In this document: in pieces, positions 10,553 through 19,017 of the stretch | Layout of the letters: the number at the start of each line of letters is the position of its first letter | Numbering within the stretch: the stretch's first letter is position 1 | NCBI GenBank assembly: GCA_013816245.1 | Contig: JACDEU010000020.1 | Coordinates: forward strand, 1 to 44,108 | Length of the DNA stretch: 44,108 nucleotides | Direction of reading: 5' to 3' | From: Actinomycetota bacterium | Lineage (GTDB): Bacteria; Actinomycetota; Thermoleophilia; Gaiellales; Gaiellaceae | Position numbers and translations under genes: made by a program | The notes under the pieces: generated by a model | Database searches by the model: none | What the model was told of the DNA's origin: nothing | The model's input: the letters and a program-made list of their open reading frames with translations, nothing else

Positions 10553-11310
10553 CTAGCCGAGGCCCCGTGCCGCCCAGGCACGCGCCGGGATCGTGAACGG
10601 CGCCTTGGGCAGTTTCAGCCTGCAACGCTCACGCAGCTCCTCCTGCGCGGTCGGGTCGAGCGCCGCCAAGTACGAGCCTGCAGGCCCCACACCGAATGTG
10701 AAGGGCTCCCACCATTCCTCGAACGTCGCGTGCTCCAGACGAACCGGAAGAGCGGTCTCTTCGATGTTCCGCAGCCCGGCCAGTCCGAGCAGCTCCGAAA
10801 GATGGCCTTCACGTCCGCCAGCCAGAAGCGACTCGTCCTCCGCGTCAGGGTCGACCTCGTGCACGGCTTGCCAGAACGGCGCCAGCGGCGTCTGCCCGCC
10901 CACGTGATCCCAGACGCACGCCACCACCACGCCATCCGCGCGCGTAACCCGTGCCATTTCGGTGAGCCCTTGAACCGGATCCGCCATGAAGTGGACTACG
11001 AGCTGTGCAAGCGCTGCGTCGAACGTTCCGTCGGCAAACGGCAACGTTTCCGCGGGTGTTGCTGGACATCGACCCCAGGATGGCGCTCCCGAGCGGCTGC
11101 CACGAATGGCTCCGACGGATCGACCGCCGCGACGTTCGACGCACCCACGCGCTCCACGAGTTCGCCCGTGAGCGCGCCGGGGCCACAGCCGACGTCGAGC
11201 ACGCGTTGACCCGGGCTCACACCGGCAAGATCCGCGACCTGCGCCGCCAGCAGGACCGAGTACCTCCCCATGAAGCGGTCATACGCGTCCGCGGCGACGA
11301 CGAAGCTCAC
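10553..11310 (-). CDS. Class I SAM-dependent methyltransferase (one apparent frameshift near 11060)
   Basis: Rossmann-fold methyltransferase of the UbiE/Methyltransf_11 type. SAM-binding motif I VLDVGCGPGALTGEL is near residue 40, motif II is AAVDPSEPFV, and the post-motif LPFADGTFDAAL is followed by QLVVHFMADPVQGLTEMARV. The first part (start 11310, FVVAADAYDRFMGRY) and the second part are in different frames. Adding one C to the CCC near 11060 joins them into 252 residues, a normal size for the family. The substrate cannot be told from sequence. It is the first gene of a probable operon with the cyclase at 10520. Two decayed copies of its C-terminus are found at 3354 and 6768. Confidence 0.85.
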
Positions 11311-11454
11311 GGGGAAACTCTAAGCGAGCTGGACACGAATGCCTACTCGACTCGCTACGAAGACGGACGAGCGTACGCTTGACGAGGCCTGCCTATTCGC
11401 CAACGGCCGCGATGCTGCGCTGATCTCCTGAGCTAGAAGCGCGTACGGCTCGCG

Positions 11455-14400
11455 CTATCGCACCCAAAGTTGATCGATGAGGACGCCGAACTGCGGATTT
11501 CGCTGGTAGTTCGCCACGCGCTTCGACGTGAGCTCAAGTCCAGCCGCGTTTAGAAACGGAACCAAGGGCGCGGCGTCGACGACCTGCCGGTCAACGCGCG
11601 ACCAAATGCGGGCGGAGGCTGCGGCATCCGTGGCCGCGAGGTCTTGCGCGCGCCGCATCTCGCGGTCGAGCGACGGCTCGCAGAATCCCGTCGCGTTGAG
11701 GTTGACTTCAGCTTTCGGCTGGTAGGCCGAACAGCTCAGGAGATTGGTGAAGAAGTCCGACGCGCGAGGCAAGTCGGATCGCCACCCATCGATGCTGACC
11801 TGGATGCGCGTTCGTGGATCCCCCGCTGCGTGGTAGAGGTCGATGGTGTGCGGATACAGCCGCAGGCGCGCTTTGAAGCCGAGCTGTTTCAGCAATCCCG
11901 TCATGTAGCGAGCGGCCGCTTCCTTGGCCGGATCGTCACTTGCTCCGGCGACCAGCACGGTCTTACCCCTCGCACCGGCCGCGGCAAGCAACCGTCGCGC
12001 TTGCGAGAGATCCGGACGGTTCCACTGGCCGGCGACGCTCGCGCCGGCGGTGTAAGGACAGTCCGGCCGGTAGCCGGCGATTCCCGGCGGCAGGACCTGG
12101 CACGTCGTTCGCCAGAGCTGCATCCCGCCCCACAGCCGCAGGAGCTTCTCGCGGTCAACGGCGAAGTTCAGCGCGCGGCGTACGCGGACATCGTTGAACG
12201 GCGCCAGCTTCGTGTGCAGGCCGAAGAAATAGGTTGCCGGCTCGACGAACGGATGCGCAAGGCTTGAGAAGCGCGTCGCGATCTCGTGCAGCCGCTCGGG
12301 TGGAGGATCTTCGAGCGCGAAGTCTGCTTTCCCCGATTCGACGGCAGAGGTAGCCGCCGCCGCTTCGAGCCCGAAGGTGTACTCGAATCGATCCGGGTAC
12401 CCGGCTGGCTGCGCTTCCGCCGACCATTCGTGGAAGTACGGGTTGCGTACGAGCAGCAGCCTCCGATTCGGCACATAGCTCTTGATCAGGTACGGCCCCG
12501 TTCCCGGCAGGGGTGTCTTGGTCTTCGAGATCGCCGGCGAGTTGGGCGGAATGAACGATCCGAACGGCAGGGCCAGCTTGAAGAGGAAATCCGGATCCGG
12601 CTGGTCGAGGTTGATCGTGATCGTGTTCGAGCCATCGTCGGCGACGATTCCGTGCGAGAGATCGCACGCTTTCTGCGTGCACTTGCTGCTGCCGCTGATC
12701 TCGGCGATGCCCGTGAAGCCTGTGTGCTCGCGATAGCCGCGCTCGATCGCGTGACGGAGGTCGCTCGCCTTCACCGCGGTGCCGTTCGAGTAGCGGATCC
12801 CCTTGCGGAGCTTGAATACGTACGTCCGGCCGCCGTCCTGGATCACCGGCAGCGCCGTCGCGAGGTCGGGAACGACGGTGTTGCCGCTCGGACCGCCCGT
12901 CCGCCGGTACGCGACGAGCCCGTCGTACACGATCCACGCAAGCTGCCACGAGCCCACGCGGTAGGCGGCCCCGGGATCGGGAGTGTCGAACGCGGCATCA
13001 CCCGTGCCTGCAGCGATTCGCAGCGTGCCGCCTCGGTGCGCCAGTGACGATGTCAGCGCAATCGTCCAGACATCTCGACCGGACGGCGCAAGCCCCGCGG
13101 GATTGTCGACCGTTCGGATCGTCCGCCCGAGCTGCCTGGAGCCGGCGTCGATCTGCGTAAGTGTCCCGTCGAGCGTGTTGGCGACCCACACCGTGCCGCC
13201 TGTGTAAGTCACCTCCGCCGGACGGTCGACGAGGTTGATCTTCATCACATCACCCGAGCCGGGCTCGACCCGCGAGATCGTCCGGTCAGGCGTGTTTGCG
13301 ACCCAGACGGCGTTTTCGCCGACGGCAACGCCCACCGGTCCGTTCCCAACCGGTGTCGCTTCGACGACCGAGTTCGTTTTCGGATCGATACGGAGCAGAA
13401 CGCCGGCCTCCTCGCTCGTCACCCAGACATAGCCGAGCCCGAACGCGAGCCGCGTCGGGTTCTGACCGAGCGGGATCGTCCGCGTCACGCGCCCGCTGTC
13501 GGCTGCGATGCGCGAGATCGTCGCATCGACCTGGTTCAGCACCCAGACCGAGCCGGCGCCGAAGGCGACCGAGCTCGGCCCGTTGCCCACCGGGATCGTG
13601 GCGACGACGTTGTCGTTCGCCGGATCGATCCGGGAGACACTGCCGGGCTGGCTGTTGACGACCCAGACCGAGCGCGCACCAACCGTGACACCGCTGGGAT
13701 TCGTACCGACGACGATCCGGTCGACGACACTTCGCTTCTGCGGATCGATGCGAAGGAGCGTCGCGTTCACGGAGTCCGTCACCCAGAGTGCGCCTGCTCC
13801 CGTCGCGACACCGGCAGGTCGCCCCGAGATCGGAACCTGGGCCGCAACTTTCCCGTTACTCTCGACGAGCCCCGCGGCGTTCGCCGCGATCGTGCTGTCG
13901 GCAGAGCCGCTGCCGGTCAGGAAGATCGCGAGCAAGCCTCCGACCAGCGCCGCGACTGCGACCGCGCCGATGATGAGCCAAAGTCGATTCGCCCTGCGTT
14001 GCGGCGGCGCGGCAGGTGTCGGCACCGGCGGCAAAGGCTCGTCCGGGACGACCTCGTTGACCTTGACGCGCTCGGCGATCCCCTTGAGCCGCTCGGCCTT
14101 ACGCGGCCGGTACTGCAGGCCGTCGACTTTGCGGGCGAGGTGCGCCACCCCTTCGCTCGCGAGCACCTGGCCCGGCGCCGCGATCGAGCAGAGCCGTGCC
14201 GCAAGGTTGAGTGCGCCGCCGCGATACCCGCCTCCCGGGAGCGGCACCGCCTCGCCGGCATCGAGACCGATGCCGACACCGCGCGGCAGCTCGATGCGGC
14301 AGCCACGTTGTACCTCGACCGCGGCGCGCAGAGCCTGTCGGGCGGAAGCGAAGACAACGAGGGCTTCGTCCCCACGGAGCTCGATCAGGTCGCCGTCGTA

Positions 14401-14526
14401 CTCGGCGACGACACGCCCGACGATCTCGGCAAAGGATGAAGCGAGCGCGGCCGCCTTCTCGTCGCCGTGCTCCTGCGTGAAACGCGTGTAGCCCCGAACG
14501 TCGGCAATCAGGAAGGTGCGAACCAC
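11455..14526 (-). CDS. Receptor-like fusion: class III cyclase, TM helix, seven-bladed propeller, family-5 solute-binding domain
   Basis: An uninterrupted 1,023-residue protein from GTG 14526. Residues 1-160 form a class III cyclase of the ADVRGYTRF type with metal Asp D9 and D53 and transition-state N107 and R111. The usual adenine-selecting Lys is E49 and the partner Asp is G104, so substrate choice is uncertain and may be guanylate-like. A Pro-rich linker leads to one membrane helix (about 182-203). Six clear plus one weaker repeat of about 40 residues (VWV...RIDP type) form a Vgb/YVTN-like propeller (about 225-500). Residues about 505-1023 are an SBP_bac_5 (peptide/nickel-binding) domain with VYDGLV, GTGPYLIKSY and ALNFAVDREKLL. 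Cysteine pairs in the SBP part support an extracytoplasmic location. No permease or ABC ATPase gene is nearby. I infer a ligand-gated cyclase. The next gene upstream on the same strand is its paralogue. Confidence 0.88.
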   Translation of the reverse strand: MVRTFLIADVRGYTRFTQEHGDEKAAALASSFAEIVGRVVAEYDGDLIELRGDEALVVFASARQALRAAVEVQRGCRIELPRGVGIGLDAGEAVPLPGGGYRGGALNLAARLCSIAAPGQVLASEGVAHLARKVDGLQYRPRKAERLKGIAERVKVNEVVPDEPLPPVPTPAAPPQRRANRLWLIIGAVAVAALVGGLLAIFLTGSGSADSTIAANAAGLVESNGKVAAQVPISGRPAGVATGAGALWVTDSVNATLLRIDPQKRSVVDRIVVGTNPSGVTVGARSVWVVNSQPGSVSRIDPANDNVVATIPVGNGPSSVAFGAGSVWVLNQVDATISRIAADSGRVTRTIPLGQNPTRLAFGLGYVWVTSEEAGVLLRIDPKTNSVVEATPVGNGPVGVAVGENAVWVANTPDRTISRVEPGSGDVMKINLVDRPAEVTYTGGTVWVANTLDGTLTQIDAGSRQLGRTIRTVDNPAGLAPSGRDVWTIALTSSLAHRGGTLRIAAGTGDAAFDTPDPGAAYRVGSWQLAWIVYDGLVAYRRTGGPSGNTVVPDLATALPVIQDGGRTYVFKLRKGIRYSNGTAVKASDLRHAIERGYREHTGFTGIAEISGSSKCTQKACDLSHGIVADDGSNTITINLDQPDPDFLFKLALPFGSFIPPNSPAISKTKTPLPGTGPYLIKSYVPNRRLLLVRNPYFHEWSAEAQPAGYPDRFEYTFGLEAAAATSAVESGKADFALEDPPPERLHEIATRFSSLAHPFVEPATYFFGLHTKLAPFNDVRVRRALNFAVDREKLLRLWGGMQLWRTTCQVLPPGIAGYRPDCPYTAGASVAGQWNRPDLSQARRLLAAAGARGKTVLVAGASDDPAKEAAARYMTGLLKQLGFKARLRLYPHTIDLYHAAGDPRTRIQVSIDGWRSDLPRASDFFTNLLSCSAYQPKAEVNLNATGFCEPSLDREMRRAQDLAATDAAASARIWSRVDRQVVDAAPLVPFLNAAGLELTSKRVANYQRNPQFGVLIDQLWVR
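13014..13854 (-). repeat. Coding tandem repeats of about 120 bp (propeller blades)
   Basis: This stretch encodes about seven degenerate repeats of roughly 40 residues inside the fusion protein starting at 14526. Each has the pattern VxxTIPVGNGPxxVAFGxGxVWVxN...ISRIDP. Seven units fit a closed seven-bladed propeller. The last unit is degenerate and runs straight into the solute-binding domain at HRGGTLRIA. Confidence 0.75.
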
Positions 14527-14641
14527 GGGGGCCAGCCCAGGCTCGCTCTGCGTTCGATCGCCTCGTTCGTCGCCGCCGTCGATGTTTCAGTCTAAATCGG
14601 TCTTGAAGCCAGGGGAACAGCGAACGAAGAAGGCTTGACGG

Positions 14642-17600
14642 CTAACGCACCCAGAGCTGGTCGAACAAGGTCCCCCACTGCGGGTTGTACTGATAGTTCC
14701 CGATGCGTTTCGAGACGAGCGAGAGGACTTTGGGCGTATGAAGAGATACCCACGGTGCCTGGTCGACGATCTGGCGTTCAATTTTGGCCCAGAGGTTGCC
14801 GGCGGCCGTCGGGTCGTTCGCCTGCACCGTCAGAGCACGCTTGATCTCCGCGTCGATGCGCCGGTTGCAGAACTCCGACACATTCACCTGACTCTTACTC
14901 GCAGGCCGGAAGGCACTGCAGGAGAAAAGGACGTTGATGAAATCCGAGGCAGCTGGGTAGTCCGCTGCCCAGCCGAAGAAGCCGATCTGGGCGCGTGACC
15001 GTGAGTCGCCAACGGCGTCGAAATAGCCCGCCACAGGGACGATCTTCAGCGAAGCGCGGTACCCCAGCCGGTTGAGCAGCGTGACGAAGTGCCGCCCGAC
15101 CTTGAAGGGAAAATCTCCACGGCCAGGAGCGCGGAAAGCCCACACCCGGATGGGCGTTCCTGCGGTACGTGACCCGGCGATCAGCCGCTTCGCCCTGTCG
15201 AGATCCGGGGCTGTCCACGTGCCGCTCCCGCTCGCGTCGCGCGTATAGGGGCAGTAGGGCCGGTATCCCGGGAAGTTCGCCGGCAGCACCTGACAGGACG
15301 GTTGCAGGAGGCGTCTGCCCAGCGAGATCTTCATCACGGCCTCCCGGTCGACCGCGTAGTTCAACGCTCGGCGTACGTCGAGGATGTTGAACGGAGGCAC
15401 ACGGGTATTGAGGAACATGGACACCAACAGCGGTCTTGAATCGACGTGCAGTTGCTCGGTGTACCTGGTTGTCAGCTCAGTCAGGCGCTCGGGCGGGAGG
15501 GGTCCGCCAACCCAATCGGCGCCGCCTTTCTCGACGCGGGTGATCTGGTCGGCAGATTTCGCGTCGAACGCCCAGTCGATTCTGTCGGGAAAGCCGTCCG
15601 GCTGGGCAGCCTGCGACCACTCGTGGAAACGCTGGTTACGCACAAGCTCGAGACTCTTCCCCGCGACGTAACGGCCGATCGTGTACGGCCCGGTTCCTGG
15701 AATCGGACGTCCCCTGGACAGTCGCGCCGGTGTCCCTCGCGGCACGGCGGAAGCGAATGGAAGTGCGAGCTGGTAGAGGAACTCCGGGTCCGGCGCGGTG
15801 AGGTGGAACGTGACGCTCGAGGCGCTGTCGTCCCCAACGACTCCACGGGAGAGGTCGCACTGCTTCGGCTTCCGGACACACGCCTGCGCGCCGATCAGGC
15901 TCGTGTAAAACGGGGGCGCGATGTGAATCTTGAAGAACCGTTCGAGGCCACGTCGGATGTCGCTGGCGCGCACGGGCTCGCCGTTCGAGTACCGGATACC
16001 GCGACGGAGCTGAAAGCTGTAGGTCCGGCCGCCGTCGGCCGCCCGGGGAATCGACGTGGCAAGGTCGGGAACGAGCTCGGCGCCGTCGGAACCGGCGACG
16101 CGCCGGAACGTGACCAAGCCGTCGTAGACCGCTGTCAGGGTCCCCCATGAAGCGGCGGCGTAGGCAGCCGCTGGATCGATGTAGTCGAACGCGTCCTTCT
16201 CGCCGACGAGGTGCAATGCGCCGCCCCGATGATTCGTGAGCGGTGCGCGGGCGCTCACCCACACGCCACTTGCGCTGGGGGCAACCCCGCCCGGGCTCTC
16301 GCCGACCTCGATCGTGTCGCTGACGCGGTTCGTCTCTGCGTCGATCCGCGAGATCGTGCCGTCGTCTCGGTTCGTCACCCAGACCGAGCCTGCATCGACA
16401 GCGATCCCGTTTGGTCCGCGACCGACGGAGATGGTGGCGACAACCGAGTTCCGGCCGGGGTCGAGGCGGGAGACCGTACCGTCGAGGCCGTTCGCCACCC
16501 ACACCGCTCCCTCTCCCCCGGCGATCGCCCCCGGGCCGTTGCCGACGTTGATCGTCTGCAACGCGCCGCTACCGGGGTCGAGCCGCGAGACCGTTCCCGC
16601 CGCCACGTTGCTGATCCACACAGCCTCACCCTGGATCACGACGCCGCTCGGAGTCAGGCCGGCTGTGTAGGTATGCGCTTTTCCCCCATCGAGCGGGATT
16701 TTGGTCACCGTGTCGTCAAACCGGTTCGTCACCCAGACCGCTCCCAGCCCGACCGCGACTCCGCTCGGGCCGTTACCGACGGAGATGCCCTCTCCGATCG
16801 TCGTCCCGGTGGGGCTGATGCGCCGCACGCTGCGGTCCTCGTTCGTCGTGACCCAGAGAGCGTTGGCGCCAAACGCAATCCCGCTCGGCGTCTGACCAAG
16901 CGGATAGGTCTGCGTCACGAGATTCGCGTCGGGATCGACCCGAGAAATCGTCCCGTCGAGCGCGGCGACCCAGATCGCGCCACCGCCGACCGCGACTGCA
17001 GTCGGACCGCTCCCGACCGAGACCTGTTTGCTGATTCCGTTGGACTTGAAGCCGATCATGCCCACCGAGTCGGTGTCGATCCGCGCCAGGGCACTCGAGC
17101 CGCCGGTGAAGAGCAGGGCTCCGCCGACGAGCAATGAAGCCAATACAACTCCTGCACCCGCGACCAGGCCGACGCGTCGGCGGTACCAAACCGGAGCGGT
17201 GACCGCCGCCTGTGCGGCCTCTGCCAACTCGCCCTCCCGCCCCTCGAACGGCGTCACCGAATCAGGCTGGCTCTGCGGGGCCTTGAGCGGAGGAAACGAG
17301 TCGGGCAACCCGGGCAGGACGAGCTGGTGGATGCGCTCGGGCCGATTGATGTCCTTGAGCTCGTGCCGGCCTAGGTCCCGCAACTCGACGCCCTGAAGCT
17401 CGTCGTCCTCGAGCAGTGCAACAGTGGCCTGCGAGAGGAGGACCTGTCCGCCGTGACCCGCCGAGCAGATACGGGCGGCGCGATGCACGCCGAGTCCGAG
17501 ATACCCCTCGTCGGAGACGGATGGTTCGCCGGTATGTATCCCCATCCGCACACGCAGGTCCTGACCGTCCGGCCACTCGTGGGCAGCGAGCGCCAACTGA

Positions 17601-17836
17601 GCCGCAGCGGCAGCCGCGACCGCGTCGCGCGCGCGCCGAAACGCGACGAAGAACGCATCGCCCTGGGTGTCGATCTCCTGTCCTTCGTGCTTTTCGAACG
17701 CAGCCCGGAGAATGCGATGGTGGTCGGCGCGTGCGATTCCGTAACGCTCGCCGAGCTGCTTCAGCAGACGAGTGGATCCCTCGATGTCCGTAAAGAGCAA
17801 CGTGATCGTTCCATGCGGAAGCTCAGCCACAGGCAT
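14642..17836 (-). CDS. Receptor-like fusion: class III cyclase (TDIEGSTRL type), TM helix, propeller, family-5 solute-binding domain
   Basis: An uninterrupted 1,064-residue paralogue of the gene starting at 14526, from ATG 17836. The cyclase (about 1-170) belongs to a different subfamily: LLFTDIEGSTRLL, TQGDAFFVAF and LGVHRAARI. Metal Asp D17 and D60 are present. The adenine-selecting Lys is replaced by D56, the partner Asp by L115 and the catalytic Asn by H118, while R122 is kept. These changes are usual in this subfamily, and activity must be tested. A membrane helix lies at about 222-244, seven propeller repeats at about 268-545, and an SBP_bac_5 domain at about 548-1064. The C-terminal NPQWGTLFDQLWVR almost copies the paralogue's NPQFGVLIDQLWVR. 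It begins 28 bases after the tail-sheath stop, so it is probably co-transcribed with it, and its stop is 115 bases before the next fusion gene. Confidence 0.88.
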   Translation of the reverse strand: MPVAELPHGTITLLFTDIEGSTRLLKQLGERYGIARADHHRILRAAFEKHEGQEIDTQGDAFFVAFRRARDAVAAAAAAQLALAAHEWPDGQDLRVRMGIHTGEPSVSDEGYLGLGVHRAARICSAGHGGQVLLSQATVALLEDDELQGVELRDLGRHELKDINRPERIHQLVLPGLPDSFPPLKAPQSQPDSVTPFEGREGELAEAAQAAVTAPVWYRRRVGLVAGAGVVLASLLVGGALLFTGGSSALARIDTDSVGMIGFKSNGISKQVSVGSGPTAVAVGGGAIWVAALDGTISRVDPDANLVTQTYPLGQTPSGIAFGANALWVTTNEDRSVRRISPTGTTIGEGISVGNGPSGVAVGLGAVWVTNRFDDTVTKIPLDGGKAHTYTAGLTPSGVVIQGEAVWISNVAAGTVSRLDPGSGALQTINVGNGPGAIAGGEGAVWVANGLDGTVSRLDPGRNSVVATISVGRGPNGIAVDAGSVWVTNRDDGTISRIDAETNRVSDTIEVGESPGGVAPSASGVWVSARAPLTNHRGGALHLVGEKDAFDYIDPAAAYAAASWGTLTAVYDGLVTFRRVAGSDGAELVPDLATSIPRAADGGRTYSFQLRRGIRYSNGEPVRASDIRRGLERFFKIHIAPPFYTSLIGAQACVRKPKQCDLSRGVVGDDSASSVTFHLTAPDPEFLYQLALPFASAVPRGTPARLSRGRPIPGTGPYTIGRYVAGKSLELVRNQRFHEWSQAAQPDGFPDRIDWAFDAKSADQITRVEKGGADWVGGPLPPERLTELTTRYTEQLHVDSRPLLVSMFLNTRVPPFNILDVRRALNYAVDREAVMKISLGRRLLQPSCQVLPANFPGYRPYCPYTRDASGSGTWTAPDLDRAKRLIAGSRTAGTPIRVWAFRAPGRGDFPFKVGRHFVTLLNRLGYRASLKIVPVAGYFDAVGDSRSRAQIGFFGWAADYPAASDFINVLFSCSAFRPASKSQVNVSEFCNRRIDAEIKRALTVQANDPTAAGNLWAKIERQIVDQAPWVSLHTPKVLSLVSKRIGNYQYNPQWGTLFDQLWVR
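16204..17035 (-). repeat. Coding tandem repeats of about 120 bp (propeller blades)
   Basis: Seven repeats of about 39-41 residues within the fusion protein starting at 17836. The pattern is VGNGPSGVAVGxGAVWVTN...VSRLDP. They are the counterpart of the repeats in the paralogous gene and should form one seven-bladed propeller outside the membrane. Confidence 0.75.
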
Positions 17837-17864
17837 TCAGTTTCGCATCAGCCTCCTGTTCTGG

Positions 17865-18985
17865 CTAGCCCTGCGGCGAGTCCGTGTTCGACTCGTCCTG
17901 CCACTGACCGATCCTGAAGACCACGAACTCAGCCGGCTTCAGAGGTGCGATCCCGATCAGGAGCTTCATCCGTCCCTTGTCGATGTCGTCCTGGGTCATC
18001 GTGTCGCTCCCGCAGCGAACGAGGTAGGCCTCGTCGGCTGTGCGGCCCTGCAGTGCTCCCTGGCGGAAGAGCCCGGCGAGGAAGACTTCGCACTGCCGGC
18101 GCAGCTTCGCCCACGTCGACTCGTCGTTCGGCTCGACGACGGCCCACTGAGTGCCGCGGTCGATGCTGTGCTCGACGTAGATGGCCAGCCGTCGTACCGA
18201 GACGTACTTCCATTCGGAATCACTCTGCTCCGCGCCCTGAATCTCCTTGCGCCCCACACCAGGACGCCCTCTTCGGGAAACCTTCGGATGGCGTTGACCG
18301 CTGCTGACGTCAGCCTCGAGCTTTCTTCTTCGCTCCTCTCGAGCGCGAGCGCAACTCCGTGCAGAACGGCATTCTCACCCGCCGGTGCCTTCCAGAACCC
18401 GCGCTCACGGTCGAGCCGAGCGAGCATTCCGGCAACCGCTCCGCTCGGCGGGCACATGCGGAGGACGCCTGCTGGATCGGCGGCCAGGAGCGACGGGAAG
18501 TAGACAGCTCCATTGGCACTTCCAGTGAGCGCTAGAACTTCGGCCAACGCGATCGTGCCGGGGAGATCTGTTCCGTATGGATCGATCAACGCGAACGTCC
18601 GCCGGCGCTCGGCGTACTCGACCACGGCTCGCAGGACGTCAAGGTCTGTCTCACCTGGAACGCAAAGGAGACTCAGCGTGTCGACGTCATCGAGTCGCGC
18701 CAGGCCGTCGGACAACGGCACCCCGTTTGGCAGCCCCACGATCCATGCATCGTCGCCGCCATTCGCAAAGAAGTGCGCTACGGCGAGACCGAGTCTGAAG
18801 CCGCTCTCCACGGGACCAAAAGCCCGCTCGAAATCGGCGAGGGATCTCACCTGGAACGGCGCGTGGCGCTCCGCGTTCTCGACCGCCCCGACGAAGCCCG
18901 TCGTGGACGTCTCCACGCCCTCGATCGGCGCCGGGCCGACCGGATTCTCCTCGACAAAGACGCCCGGGTGTTCGAACTCAGCCAT
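17865..18985 (-). CDS. Contractile tail sheath protein, short eCIS/phage-like form (one apparent frameshift near 18243)
   Basis: Related to tail sheath proteins of contractile phages and extracellular contractile injection systems. The N-terminus has the sheath entry motif HPGVFVEENPVGPAPIEGV followed by TSTTGFVGAVE, and FFANGGDDAWIV further in. The C-terminal domain has SVRRLAIYVEHSIDRGTQWA, TMTQDDIDKGRM and the hallmark IAPLKPAEFVVFRI. The frame breaks after VLVWGAR. One extra base in the short A/G runs near 18243 would give 373 residues, similar to the short Afp2/Pvc2-type sheaths and well below the roughly 500 of many phage sheaths. No tube, baseplate, spike or ATPase gene lies within the window. 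It sits 28 bases upstream of the cyclase fusion at 17836. It may be a stray remnant or have an unknown stand-alone role. Confidence 0.85.
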
Positions 18986-19017
18986 GCGTCGTCAAGAGCC
19001 TCGCCGCGACCCGAGGA

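Noticed and set aside
8766-10556. Long plus-strand open frame (596 codons) over the cyclase at 7223-10520
   Set aside because: It is an antisense shadow of a high-GC gene. Its product is Arg/Glu/Leu-rich with no motif, while the minus strand has full cyclase and AAA signatures.
17865-18985. A full injection system or prophage around the sheath gene
   Set aside because: The neighbours on both sides are a flavoprotein and cyclase fusions. No other structural or phage gene is present.
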